From contig NZ_LT629711.1 of the NCBI RefSeq assembly GCF_900104525.1, positions 310,001-374,000 on the forward strand: a stretch of DNA of 64,000 nucleotides, given 5' to 3'. This DNA is from Pedococcus dokdonensis (GTDB taxonomy: Bacteria; Actinomycetota; Actinomycetes; Actinomycetales; Dermatophilaceae). Below are positions 25,192 to 35,804 of the stretch, piece by piece (position 1 is the stretch's first letter; each line of letters opens with the position of its first letter). Below the pieces are notes generated by a model. It did not search any database and was not told the DNA's origin. It saw only the letters and a program-made list of their open reading frames with translations. The position numbers and the translations under genes are program-made.

Positions 25192-26772
25192 ATGAGCGAC
25201 CTGCACGTCTACGACACCACCCTGCGCGACGGCGCGCAGCAGGAGGGCCTCAACCTCTCGGTGTCGGACAAGCTCGCCATCGCCATGCACCTCGACGAGC
25301 TCGGTGTGGGGTTCATCGAGGGAGGCTGGCCGGGCGCGAACCCGAAGGACACCGAGTTCTTCGCCCGCGCCGCGACCGAGCTCCGGCTGCGCAACGCCAC
25401 CCTCGCTGCGTTCGGCGCCACCAGGCGGGTCGGCGGTCGCGCGGCCGACGACCCGCTGGTGCGCGCCCTGCTCGACAGCCAGGCGCCGGTCGTGACCCTC
25501 GTGGCCAAGTCGCACGTGCGCCACGTCGAGTCGGCGCTGCGCACCACCCGCGACGAGAACCTCGCCATGGTGCGCGACACCGTGTCGTTCCTCGCGGGGG
25601 AGGGCCGCCGCGTCTTCCTCGACGCCGAGCACTTCTTCGACGGGTATGCCGCCGACCGCGACTACACGTTGGAGGTCGTGCGGGCGGCGATGGAGTCGGG
25701 CGCCGAGGTGGTCGCCCTGTGCGACACCAACGGCGGGATGCTGCCCGACCAGGTCGCCGAGGTCGTCGCCGACGCCGTGACCTCGACGTCGGCCAGGGTG
25801 GGGATCCACTGCCACAACGACACCGGTTGCGCCGTGGCCAACTCGATGGCCGCCGTCGACGCGGGTGCGACCCACGTGCAGGGCACCATCAACGGGTACG
25901 GCGAGCGCACTGGCAACGCCGACCTGCTCACCGTCGTCAGCAACCTCCAGATCAAGCGCGGGCTGCCGTTGGTCGAGTCCGACCGGCTGCGCGAGGCCAC
26001 CCGCATCGCCCACTCGATCAGCGAGATCACCAACGTGCCGCCCTACTCGCGCCAGCCGTATGTCGGTGCGAGCGCGTTCGCGCACAAGGCCGGCCTGCAT
26101 GCCAGTGCGATCAAGGTCGACCCCGACCTCTACCAGCACACCGACCCCCAGCACGTGGGCAACGACATGCGGATGCTGGTGTCCGACATGGCCGGTCGCG
26201 CGAGCATCGAGCTCAAGGGTCGTGAGCTCGGCTACGACCTGTCCGGAGACAACGAGCTGCTGACCCGCGTGCTGGCCCGGGTCAAGGCTCTCGAGCTGCG
26301 CGGCTACACGTTCGATGCGGCCGACGCGTCGTTCGAGCTGCTACTGCGCCGGGAGGTCGAGGGTGGCGGCTACGACTTCTTCGACGTGGAGTCGTGGCGG
26401 GTCATCACCGACGCCCGCGGCGGCGAGGACGCCCTGTCGGAGGCGACGGTGAAGGTGCTGGCCGGCGGTGAGCGCGTGGTGGCGACCGGCGAGGGCAACG
26501 GCCCCGTGAACGCCCTCGACCACGCCCTGCGTCGGGCGCTCGCGCCGGCCTACCCCGAGCTCGACAAGCTGGAGCTGATCGACTTCCGGGTGCGCATCCT
26601 CGACGCGGCCCACGGCACCGACGCGGTGACCCGCGTGCTGATCGAGACCTCCGACGGCTCCACGTCGTGGGAGACCATCGGGGTCGCCGGAAACATCATC
26701 GAGGCGTCGTGGCAGGCCCTCGTCGACGGTGTCACCTACGGCCTGGTCCGCGCCGGGGTGCCCGTCCGGTAG
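25192..26772 (+). CDS. cimA: (R)-citramalate synthase
   Basis: A 526-residue member of the 2-isopropylmalate synthase superfamily. LHVYDTTLRDGAQQEGLNLSV is the HMGL-type active-site start, IEGGWPGANPKD and HCHNDTGCAVANSMAAVDAGATHVQGTINGYGERTGNADL carry metal and substrate residues, and the C-terminal third is a LeuA-dimer regulatory domain. Length and the GGWPG motif fit CimA-like proteins, which condense pyruvate and acetyl-CoA to citramalate, a threonine-independent route to 2-oxobutyrate and isoleucine. Substrate choice between citramalate and homologous reactions cannot be proved from sequence. Expression is probably attenuated by the leader upstream. Confidence 0.9.
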   Translation: MSDLHVYDTTLRDGAQQEGLNLSVSDKLAIAMHLDELGVGFIEGGWPGANPKDTEFFARAATELRLRNATLAAFGATRRVGGRAADDPLVRALLDSQAPVVTLVAKSHVRHVESALRTTRDENLAMVRDTVSFLAGEGRRVFLDAEHFFDGYAADRDYTLEVVRAAMESGAEVVALCDTNGGMLPDQVAEVVADAVTSTSARVGIHCHNDTGCAVANSMAAVDAGATHVQGTINGYGERTGNADLLTVVSNLQIKRGLPLVESDRLREATRIAHSISEITNVPPYSRQPYVGASAFAHKAGLHASAIKVDPDLYQHTDPQHVGNDMRMLVSDMAGRASIELKGRELGYDLSGDNELLTRVLARVKALELRGYTFDAADASFELLLRREVEGGGYDFFDVESWRVITDARGGEDALSEATVKVLAGGERVVATGEGNGPVNALDHALRRALAPAYPELDKLELIDFRVRILDAAHGTDAVTRVLIETSDGSTSWETIGVAGNIIEASWQALVDGVTYGLVRAGVPVR

Positions 26773-26794
26773 CGCCTGCACCGCAAGCACTTTC

Positions 26795-26827
26795 GGTATG
26801 CCGCGTGGCCGAGCCACGCGGCATACC
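26795..26827. repeat. GTATGCCG inverted pair after cimA
   Basis: GGTATGCCGCGTGGC (26795-26809) and GCCACGCGGCATACC (26813-26827) form a perfect 15-bp stem with a 3-base loop. The same arms recur at 32757 and 34844. It may terminate cimA. Confidence 0.85.
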
Positions 26828-27082
26828 CGCGTGTTCGGAGAGTGACTGGCAAGAAACGTCACGACGCGCGCAATGCCCTGGGCCGCTGCGTCGTCTGGCG
26901 AGGTGTCGGCGCCGACACCACCGGGGCGGGACCGGGATGCCCCGGGAAGCGCTCGGTGGAGCGCCCTGCGGTCTCGCACTCGGGGGCCCGGGAAGGTCGC
27001 CATGCGTACGAGACGCATGAGATCCAGTTACCTGACGCGGGTCACGTCCCCGCATCAGGGCGGGGGGCCTGACCTGGTGCCG
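26828..27082. other. Gene-free stretch between cimA and argG
   Basis: No convincing reading frame or ribosome binding site. It holds a perfect 18-bp palindrome (26902-26919, GGTGTCGGC and its complement) and a 7-bp stem CATGCGT/ACGCATG (27001-27019) with a 5-base loop. The last 50 bases probably include the end of the argG transcript. Confidence 0.5.
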
Positions 27083-28507
<1,425 letters not shown>

Positions 28508-28560
28508 TCAGCCTACGGGCCGCCCGACGACGGCGCGCACGGGTCCGCCCCGTGGCTACC

Positions 28561-28834
28561 CCCTCCGCACTTCTGGCCCCTGGTGCCGCACGGGAGGGGG
28601 TGCCGGGGTCCCGGATGGGGCACCTGCGGCCAGAAGTGGGATCGCGGACGCCCCCTCCGCACTTCTGGCCCCTGGTGCCGCACTGGAGGCGGTGCCGGGG
28701 CCCCGGATGGAGCACCTGCGGCCAGAAGTGGGATTGCGGACGCCCCCCTCCGCACTTCTGGCCCCTGGTGCCGCACTGGAGGCGGTGCCGGGGCCGCGGA
28801 TGGAGCACCCGCGGCCAGAAGTGGGATCGCGGAC
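28561..28834. repeat. Three tandem ACTTCTGGCC hairpin elements (period 92-93 bp)
   Basis: CACTTCTGGCC starts at 28568, 28660 and 28753 and its complement GGCCAGAAGTG starts at 28628, 28720 and 28813. In each copy the interior is exactly 49 bases, and GGTGCC/GGCACC (GGCACC varied to AGCACC in copies 2 and 3) forms an inner stem. The array fills the gap between the divergent argG and padR genes. Confidence 0.9.
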
Positions 28835-28876
28835 TTGACATCGATATATCGATGAGTGCATCATTCGATATATCGA
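28835..28876 (+). promoter_or_regulatory. padR promoter with two PadR-type operators
   Basis: TTGACA (28835-28840) and CATCAT (28859-28864) are 18 bases apart. TCGATATATCGA occurs at 28841-28852, inside the spacer (extended to a 16-bp palindrome 28839-28854), and again at 28865-28876. The centres are 24 bases apart. Such AT-rich palindromes are typical targets of PadR-family autorepressors. Confidence 0.7.
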
Positions 28877-28957
28877 CGACAGCAAGTCGACCGTGCGAGA
28901 GAGAGCCGCCCGTCAGGGTGACGGCCCCCGCACCCACGAGTTTCGTAGGAGAAACCC

Positions 28958-29680
28958 ATGAACCGCATGAACCTGAACATCCAGATGTCCCACCCACGCC
29001 GCGGTGGCCACCCCGGCCGCAACCGCGGGCAGGACGGCCAACCCGGCCACGCTCACCACGGGGGAGCGCGTCGCGGACGCGGCGCCGGCTTCGGACCGGG
29101 CTTCGGTCCGGGCTTCGGACCGGGCTTCGGTCCGGGCCTCGGCGAGGGCCGCGGTCCCCGCGGTGACGGTCGAGGCCCGCGCCGCGGTCGCCGCGGTGAC
29201 GTCCGCCGGGCCGTCCTCGCGCTGCTCGCCGAGGAGCCGATGAACGGCTACGCCATCATCACCGCCGTCGCCGAGCGATCGGAGGGCTCGTGGTCGCCCG
29301 GCCCCGGGTCGGTCTACCCGGCCCTGCGGGCGCTCGAGGAAGAGGGCCTGATCGCCCCGGACGAGTCCGACCAGGACGCGCGCCGCAAGGTCTTCGCCCT
29401 CACCGACGACGGCCGCGCCTACGCCGAGGCCCACGGCGACGAGCTCGCCCAGGCCTTCGCCGACGCGACCACCCCCCGTCGTGGATTCCGCGAGATGCGC
29501 CGCGAGCTCGGCCAGCTCGTGGTCGCCGTCGAGCAGGTCGTGGTGGCCGGCCAGCCGGCCCAGATCGAGGCGGCCCAGCAGGTGCTCGCCGACGCCCGGC
29601 GCTCGCTCTACCGCATCCTGGCGGAGGACGAGACCGGCTCCGGGAGCACCGACGCGCGCTCGACGGACTCCGTCGAGTAG
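28958..29680 (+). CDS. PadR-family transcriptional regulator with a Gly/Arg/Phe-rich N-terminus
   Basis: A 240-residue protein. Residues about 81-160 form the PadR winged helix (RAVLALLAEEPMNGYAIITAVAERS, PGSVYPALRALEEEGLI, RKVFALTDDGRAYAE), followed by a C-terminal helical region. The first 80 residues are disordered and rich in Gly, Arg and His, with four GFGP repeats encoded by a 12-base tandem repeat. The ATG at 28958 has an ideal TAGGAGAAACCC leader. Two TCGATATATCGA palindromes overlap its promoter, so it probably represses itself. No transporter or other obvious target is adjacent; its 3' end overlaps the next convergent gene by 73 bases. Confidence 0.88.
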   Translation: MNRMNLNIQMSHPRRGGHPGRNRGQDGQPGHAHHGGARRGRGAGFGPGFGPGFGPGFGPGLGEGRGPRGDGRGPRRGRRGDVRRAVLALLAEEPMNGYAIITAVAERSEGSWSPGPGSVYPALRALEEEGLIAPDESDQDARRKVFALTDDGRAYAEAHGDELAQAFADATTPRRGFREMRRELGQLVVAVEQVVVAGQPAQIEAAQQVLADARRSLYRILAEDETGSGSTDARSTDSVE

Positions 29681-30552
29681 TCACCCGTCACCGCGTCCAG
29701 GGCCTGCAGGAGTCGCTCCCGCAGGCCCTGTCCGCGCGCGGCGAAGTCGCGCTGCGCGGCGGCATACTCGGCCCGTCCCTGAGGTGTCTCGATGGCGACG
29801 GGGTCATGTCCCAGGGCGCTGAGGTCGTACGGCGAGGCGCGCATGTCGAGCTCGCGGATCTCCCGGGCGAGCGTGAAGCAGTCCAGCACCAGGCTGCTCG
29901 GTACCGCGGGCGCCAGCTTCATGCACCACTTGTAGAGGTCCATGCCGGCGTGCAGGCAGCCCGGCTGCTCGACCGCGACCTGGTCGGCGCGGGTGGGCTG
30001 CAGGAGGTTGAGCGGCCGCGCGGGCGGCGTGTAGAACCGGAACGCGTCGAAGTGGGTGCATCGGATCTGGAGTCCGTCGACCACCTGGTCGGTGCCGTCC
30101 GCGCCGAGGCGCAGCGGCCACGCGGCGTGCCGCACGTCGTCGGGGGACTGGCGGTAGACCATCGCCCACTCGTGCAGCCCGAAGCAGCCCAGCTGGGCCG
30201 GGCGCTCCCTGGTCGCCGACACGAGCCGCCGCACGAAGTCGACGGTGGAACCGCGCGCGGCGAGGTATGCCGTGGTGTCGAGCCGGCTGCCCCCGTGTCC
30301 GTCGTGGGTGTAGAACCGCCACGACCCGCGGTCGAGTGCGGCGGCGCCGGCAAGGACCACATCGGGTCCCGGGTGCCACCGCCGCAGTTGCGACGGCTTG
30401 AACGGGTAGTAGGTGAAGAGGAAGTCCTCGACCGGGTGTGGTGTCCCGACCTGGCGCCTGGACCGGTGGCCGGCCGTGAGGTCGTCGACCCGGTCGGCGT
30501 GGGCGGCTTCCAGGGCCTGCCACGCCGGCTGGTCGAGGATCGTGGCCGCCAT
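29608..30552 (-). CDS. Putative 3-methyladenine DNA glycosylase-family protein
   Basis: A 314-residue soluble protein conserved in actinobacteria and usually labelled 3-methyladenine DNA glycosylase, although it lacks an obvious helix-hairpin-helix or AlkC/AlkD repeat. Recognisable blocks are HPVEDFLFTYYPFKPSQLRRWHPG, GCFGLHEWAMVYR and QPGCLHAGMDLYKWCMKLAP, which are rich in His, Trp and Cys and look like a metal or nucleotide site. I cannot confirm the enzymatic label. ATG start complementary to 30550-30552; a GTG three codons earlier is possible. Its end overlaps padR antisense. Confidence 0.65.
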   Translation of the reverse strand: MAATILDQPAWQALEAAHADRVDDLTAGHRSRRQVGTPHPVEDFLFTYYPFKPSQLRRWHPGPDVVLAGAAALDRGSWRFYTHDGHGGSRLDTTAYLAARGSTVDFVRRLVSATRERPAQLGCFGLHEWAMVYRQSPDDVRHAAWPLRLGADGTDQVVDGLQIRCTHFDAFRFYTPPARPLNLLQPTRADQVAVEQPGCLHAGMDLYKWCMKLAPAVPSSLVLDCFTLAREIRELDMRASPYDLSALGHDPVAIETPQGRAEYAAAQRDFAARGQGLRERLLQALDAVTGDYSTESVERASVLPEPVSSSARMR

Positions 30553-30616
30553 GGGCACCAAGGCTAGGCGGTCCCCGCCGGTGGCCCCGACCCTGCCGGT
30601 GTCCCCGACGACCCTG

Positions 30617-30686
30617 GCAACACGGCAGTTGCGTCGCGTTCCGCCCAGCTACATCTGGTCGAAAGGTGACGCAACTGCCGTGTTGC
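30617..30686. repeat. Long inverted repeat (19-bp perfect stem)
   Basis: GCAACACGGCAGTTGCGTC (30617-30635) and its exact complement (30668-30686) enclose 32 bases that themselves contain CCAG-CTACAT-CTGG. It lies between two minus-strand genes (3' of the small membrane protein gene). Confidence 0.85.
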
Positions 30687-30724
30687 GTGGTGAAGGGGTG
30701 GGCAGGCGGTGGGTGGACCGGCGG

Positions 30725-30913
30725 TCACGCGCGGGCGGTGGCGTCGTGCAGGACGCGGTCCCAGTCGTGGTCGAGGTCGCTGAAGGCGATGGTTGAGTCG
30801 ACTCCGTGCGGTGCGTGGGGGAGTGACCAGGTGCGGCGGTGGTGACGCTCGAGAGCGAAGACCAGAGCAGTGACGAAGGCGATGAGAACGATGATTTCCA
30901 TGTCTGTAATCAT
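30725..30913 (-). CDS. Small membrane protein, hypothetical
   Basis: A 62-residue frame beginning MITDMEIIVLIAFVTALVFA, a single N-terminal hydrophobic helix, followed by a basic ALERHHRRTW stretch and an acidic tail (DLDHDWDRVLHD). An inner ATG four codons later (30901) is an alternative start. It is divergent from the GlxA-type regulator with 70 bases between them, which suggests that the regulator may control it. I do not recognise the family. Hydrophobic organisation and codon-position G+C support it being real. Confidence 0.5.
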   Translation of the reverse strand: MITDMEIIVLIAFVTALVFALERHHRRTWSLPHAPHGVDSTIAFSDLDHDWDRVLHDATARA

Positions 30914-30971
30914 GCGCCCAACTGATTCCAGACACGAGTGGCAAAAATGACGCGGGCAACAAGTTTTCTGC

Positions 30972-30977
30972 CATACT
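30972..30977 (+). promoter_or_regulatory. Putative -10 (CATACT) of a leaderless promoter
   Basis: CATACT ends 6 bases before the ATG at 30984. Upstream, TGGCAAAAAT at 30940-30949 resembles the AdpA-type site bound by AraC/GlxA-family regulators. Confidence 0.4.
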
Positions 30978-30983
30978 CGTGAC

Positions 30984-31937
30984 ATGGCCCTTTCCACCGT
31001 CGCTGCGCTCGTCACCGATCCCGTCGCCATGTTCGAGACCGCCATCGCGTGCGAGGTCTTCGGGCTCGACCGCACCGACGACGGCGTGCCGCCGTTCACG
31101 TTCATGATGTGCGGCGAGACCGCCGGCGTCCCCGTGCCCACGACCAGTGGCGGCGCCCTCACTCCCACCCACCAGTGGCAGGACGCGCTCGAAGCCGACC
31201 TCGTGGTCATGCCCGCGGGAGGCGTCCGTGACACCTACCCCGAGGAGCTGCTCGACGTCATCCGTGGCGCGCACGCCCGCGGGGCCACCATCCTCTCGAT
31301 CTGCACCGGGGCCTTCGTCCTGGGGGAGACGGGGCTGCTCGACGGCCTGACCGCCGTGACGCACTGGCGCTACGCCGAGCAGTTCGCCGCACGGTTCCCG
31401 CGCACCCAGGTCTCCATGGACGTCCTCTACCTCGACCAGGGCCAGATCGTGACCGGCGCAGGCACCGCCGCCGGCATCGACGCCGTCCTGCACATCGTGC
31501 GTCGCGAGCTCGGGTCGACCGTCGCCACCCGCATCGCCCGGCGCATGGTGGTGCCACCTCAGCGTGACGGTGGTCAGCGGCAGTACGTCGAGGCGCCCGT
31601 GCCCGAGACGGACTGCGAGAGCATGCAGCCGGTCCTCAACCACATCGCCGAGAACCTCGACGCTCCTCACACGGTGCCCGACCTCGCGCGCCTCGCGATG
31701 ATGTCCGAGCGCACGTTCGCTCGACGGTTCGTCGCCGAGACCGGCACCACGCCGCACAAGTGGATCGTGCAGCAGCGGGTGCTCCGGGCACGTGAGCTGC
31801 TCGAGTCGACCGACCTGCCGGTGGAGTCGGTGGCCTCGCACAGCGGCTTTGGTTCAGCGGCCCTGCTGCGCACCCACTTCCAGACCGTCGTCGGCACCTC
31901 ACCGCAGCGCTACCGTCGCGAGTTCTCCCGCGCCTGA
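30984..31937 (+). CDS. GlxA-family regulator (DJ-1/PfpI domain plus AraC helix-turn-helix)
   Basis: A 317-residue protein with an N-terminal class-I amidotransferase-like DJ-1/PfpI domain (LVVMPAGGV, ILSICTGAFVLGETGLLDG with the nucleophile-elbow cysteine) and a C-terminal AraC/XylS domain (VPDLARLAMMSERTFARRFVAETGTTPHKWIVQQRV... VASHSGFGSAALLRTHFQTVVGTSPQRYRREF). This is the AdpA/GlxA architecture. The target genes are not evident; the divergent small membrane protein is the nearest candidate. Confidence 0.9.
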   Translation: MALSTVAALVTDPVAMFETAIACEVFGLDRTDDGVPPFTFMMCGETAGVPVPTTSGGALTPTHQWQDALEADLVVMPAGGVRDTYPEELLDVIRGAHARGATILSICTGAFVLGETGLLDGLTAVTHWRYAEQFAARFPRTQVSMDVLYLDQGQIVTGAGTAAGIDAVLHIVRRELGSTVATRIARRMVVPPQRDGGQRQYVEAPVPETDCESMQPVLNHIAENLDAPHTVPDLARLAMMSERTFARRFVAETGTTPHKWIVQQRVLRARELLESTDLPVESVASHSGFGSAALLRTHFQTVVGTSPQRYRREFSRA

Positions 31938-31963
31938 GGCAACCTGCCCGCTCCGGTGCCGGA

Positions 31964-31969
31964 TAGGGT
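31964..31969 (+). promoter_or_regulatory. Putative -10 (TAGGGT) of a leaderless promoter
   Basis: TAGGGT ends 6 bases before the GTG at 31976. Confidence 0.4.
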
Positions 31970-31975
31970 CAACGG

Positions 31976-32752
31976 GTGCGCATCGCGAGATACACCACTG
32001 GTGAGGACCCGGCATACGGCATCGTCGAGGGGGAGCCGGGGCGCGAGGTCATCGCCCAGGTGCAGGGTGACCCGCTCTACCAGCCAGTGGTGCTCACCGG
32101 TGAGACCGTGCCGTTGGAGGACGCCCGGCTGCTCGCGCCGGTCATCCCGCGCAGCAAGGTGATCGGCATCGGTCGCAACTACGCCGACCACGCCAGGGAG
32201 ATGGGTGGCGAGGCACCGGAGCAACCGATGATGTTCCTCGTCCCCAACACCGCGGTCGTCGGCCCCGGCGACCCGATCGTCATGCCCTCCGGCTCCGAGG
32301 AGATCTCCTACGAGGGCGAGCTCGCCGTCGTCATCGGGAGGATCGCCAAGGACGTGCCCCGGGAGAGGGTCCCCGAGGTCGTCTACGGCTACACCTGCGC
32401 CAACGACGTGACCGCCCGCGACTGGCAGCGCGGCGACGGACAGTGGGCCAGGGCCAAGGGCTTCGACACCTCGAAGCCGCTCGGTCCTTGGATCAGCACC
32501 GACCTCGACGTGTCGGACCTGCGCATCCAGAGCCGGATCGACGGCGAGACCCGTCAGGACGGCCGGACCGCCGACATGATCTTCGACGTGGAGACGCTGG
32601 TGTCCTACGTCAGTGCCGCCTTCACCCTCCTGCCTGGTGACGTGATCCTCACCGGCACCCCGGCCGGCGTCGGCCTGGTCGAGCCGGGGCAGCGGGTCGA
32701 CGTCGAGATCGAGGGCATCGGCACGCTCACCAACACCTTCGTGCGCCGCTGA
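31976..32752 (+). CDS. Fumarylacetoacetate hydrolase-family protein
   Basis: A 258-residue FAH-fold enzyme. KVIGIGRNYADHAREMG is the substrate-side signature, ISYEGELAVVIGR contains the Mg-binding E-x-E, and GYTCANDVTARDWQ and GDVILTGTPAGVG complete the active site. The family includes acylpyruvate hydrolases, oxaloacetate decarboxylases and 2-hydroxyhepta-diene-dioate isomerases, so the substrate is open. It is commonly found directly before gltX in actinobacteria, as here, and starts with GTG on a probable leaderless mRNA. Confidence 0.88.
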   Translation: MRIARYTTGEDPAYGIVEGEPGREVIAQVQGDPLYQPVVLTGETVPLEDARLLAPVIPRSKVIGIGRNYADHAREMGGEAPEQPMMFLVPNTAVVGPGDPIVMPSGSEEISYEGELAVVIGRIAKDVPRERVPEVVYGYTCANDVTARDWQRGDGQWARAKGFDTSKPLGPWISTDLDVSDLRIQSRIDGETRQDGRTADMIFDVETLVSYVSAAFTLLPGDVILTGTPAGVGLVEPGQRVDVEIEGIGTLTNTFVRR

Positions 32753-32756
32753 GGCG

Positions 32757-32788
32757 GGTATGCCGCGTGGCCGGCCACGCGGCATACC
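32757..32788. repeat. GTATGCCG inverted pair, 32-bp perfect palindrome
   Basis: GGTATGCCGCGTGGCC (32757-32772) is followed immediately by its exact complement (32773-32788). It lies between the FAH-family gene and gltX. Confidence 0.9.
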
Positions 32789-32808
32789 TCGCCCCTCGGC
32801 GTGGTCCC

Positions 32809-32814
32809 TAGAAT
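32809..32814 (+). promoter_or_regulatory. Putative -10 (TAGAAT) of gltX
   Basis: TAGAAT ends 9 bases before the gltX ATG, giving a 5' leader of only about 3 bases. Confidence 0.45.
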
Positions 32815-32823
32815 CGGGGCACC

Positions 32824-34347
<1,524 letters not shown>

Positions 34348-34384
34348 GGATCTCGCCGACCCGGTGGGGCGCCTGACGGCCGAT

Positions 34385-34414
34385 TTGGGAACGTGACCGG
34401 GGGGCCGGTAGTAT
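34385..34414 (+). promoter_or_regulatory. tRNA promoter
   Basis: TTGGGA (34385-34390), 18 bases, then TAGTAT (34409-34414), about 55 bases upstream of tRNA-Gln. Confidence 0.55.
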
Positions 34415-34470
34415 CGCGTCTCGGTTCACTCCCATGAAGGCCTCCGGGCGCGCTGGAAGTGATACCCCCT

Positions 34471-34541
34471 TGGGGTATGGTGTAATTGGCAACACTACGG
34501 TTTCTGGTACCGTCATTCTAGGTTCGAGTCCTGGTACCCCA
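34471..34541 (+). tRNA. tRNA-Gln (CTG)
   Basis: Acceptor arms TGGGGTA and TACCCCA pair fully. The anticodon arm is ACGGT-TTCTGGT-ACCGT, giving anticodon CTG; the T arm is CTAGG-TTCGAGT-CCTGG. 71 bases; CCA is not encoded (AGC follows). Confidence 0.95.
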
Positions 34542-34650
34542 GCTCAGGCGCAAGCCCTTGTGGCACACGCCGATTCGGAGAAATCCACCACCTGCCGGTA
34601 TGGTTCTCTCCGCTGCCCGGACACTGCGAAGTGCACGAGCAACCAGCTAG

Positions 34651-34723
34651 GGCCCCGTTGTGTAGCGGCCTAGCACGCCGCCCTCTCAAGGCGGTAGCGC
34701 GGGTTCGAATCCCGTCGGGGCTA
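34651..34723 (+). tRNA. tRNA-Glu (CTC)
   Basis: Acceptor GGCCCCG pairs with CGGGGCT. The anticodon arm is CCGCC-CTCTCAA-GGCGG, giving anticodon CTC; the T arm is CGGGT-TCGAATC-CCG type. 73 bases followed by an encoded CCA (34724-34726). Confidence 0.95.
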
Positions 34724-34729
34724 CCAGCA

Positions 34730-34757
34730 GAAGCCTCCGTCCACGGACGGGGGCTTC
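34730..34757 (+). terminator. Terminator after tRNA-Glu
   Basis: GAAGCCTCCGTCC (34730-34742) pairs with GGACGGGGGCTTC (34745-34757), with one G-T pair. Confidence 0.75.
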
Positions 34758-34843
34758 GCTCATGTCCGGGCTGTGGCCCGTGTCCGGGCCGAGTGGCGGC
34801 GACCTGGCGGGCCGAGCTGCTCACGTGCTCCTCGCCACGCACG

Positions 34844-34880
34844 GGTATGCCGCGTGGCCGGGTCGGCCACGCCGGATACC
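34844..34880. repeat. GTATGCCG inverted pair, imperfect
   Basis: GGTATGCCGCGTGGCC (34844-34859) faces GGCCACGCCGGATACC (34865-34880); two positions are mismatched compared with the perfect pairs at 26795 and 32757. It lies between the tRNA terminator and the end of the IclR gene. Confidence 0.8.
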
Positions 34881-34908
34881 CTCGTCGTGTGGGGGCCCTG
34901 CGGGCCGC

Positions 34909-35652
34909 TCAGGCGTGGTTCTGCTGCTGCTGCTGCGCGTGGTGGCGGGCCAGGACCTCGGTGAGCTTGTTGGCGCCCGCGATCACGGTGGCCGCGTGCA
35001 GCCGCCCGGGCTGGCGCGAGAGGCGCTCGATCGGGCCGGAGATGGACACGGCGGCCACCACGCGGCCCGACGGCCCGCGCACGGGTGCGGACACCGAGGC
35101 GACGCCGGCCTCGCGCTCACCGACGCTCTGGGCCCAGCCGCGGCGGCGGACGCCGGACAACGTCGTCGCCGTGAACTTCGCGCCGTGCAGGCCGCGGTGC
35201 AGCCGGTCGGGCTCCTCCCAGGCGAGCAGCACCTGGGCGGCCGACCCCGCCAGCATCGACAGGGTCGCGCCGATCGGGATCGAGTCGCGCAGCCCGACCG
35301 GGCGCTCGGCTGCCGACACGCAGATGCGGTGGTCGCCCTGGCGGCGGAACAGCTGTGCGCTCTCGTTGGTGTGGTCGCGCAGCGCGCCGAGCACCGGCCC
35401 GGCGGCGGCGAGGAGGCGGTCCTCGCCCGCGGCGGCGGCCAGCTCGGCGAGCCGCGGGCCGAGCACGAACCGGCCCTGCAGGTCACGCGTGACGAGGCGG
35501 TGGTGCTCGAGGGCCACGGCCAGCCGGTGGGCCGTGGGGCGGGCCAGTCCGGTCGCGGTGACCAGCTGGGCGAGGGTCGACGGACCGGCCTCCAGGGCGC
35601 CCAGGACGATGGCTGCCTTGTCGAGAACGCCGACTCCACTGGTTGTGTCCAT
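34909..35652 (-). CDS. ndgR: IclR-family regulator of leucine genes (NdgR/LtbR-like)
   Basis: A 247-residue protein with an N-terminal winged helix ([46 protein letters not shown]) and a C-terminal IclR effector domain. Divergent transcription from leuCD is the conserved position of NdgR (Streptomyces) and LtbR (Corynebacterium), which repress leuCD and, in the latter, leuB and trp genes. The C-terminus ends in [11 protein letters not shown], a polyglutamine stretch. ATG at 35652, with CAATAT ending 6 bases upstream, suggests a leaderless mRNA. A symmetric operator lies within its promoter. Confidence 0.92.
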   Translation of the reverse strand: MDTTSGVGVLDKAAIVLGALEAGPSTLAQLVTATGLARPTAHRLAVALEHHRLVTRDLQGRFVLGPRLAELAAAAGEDRLLAAAGPVLGALRDHTNESAQLFRRQGDHRICVSAAERPVGLRDSIPIGATLSMLAGSAAQVLLAWEEPDRLHRGLHGAKFTATTLSGVRRRGWAQSVGEREAGVASVSAPVRGPSGRVVAAVSISGPIERLSRQPGRLHAATVIAGANKLTEVLARHHAQQQQQNHA

Positions 35653-35658
35653 GGGATG

Positions 35659-35690
35659 ATATTGACGTCTCATTCGATGAGACGCAAATC
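35659..35690. promoter_or_regulatory. Divergent ndgR/leuC promoters sharing one operator
   Basis: The palindrome CGTCTCAT-TCG-ATGAGACG (35666-35684) lies between TTGACG (35662-35667) and CAAATC (35685-35690) for leuC. On the other strand it lies between TTGCGT and CAATAT for ndgR, with 17-base spacing. Binding there would block both directions. Confidence 0.65.
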
Positions 35691-35804
35691 CGTGGGCGTG
35701 TCCAGCGTGCGAACCTCGGACTGCAGCACAACGCCGTGCTCACGACAGGGCACGGCCAAGCCGCGCCCGAGATGGGCCGCAACCAGGACAAGAAGGTGGA
35801 AGAC

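Noticed and set aside
26842..27072. Short open frames on both strands between cimA and argG
   Set aside because: Composition and lack of ribosome binding sites suggest chance frames; no recognisable domain.
28561..28834. CRISPR array or insertion sequence remnant
   Set aside because: Only three units, no unique spacers, no transposase fragment and no target-site duplication; the hairpin with fixed interior describes it better.
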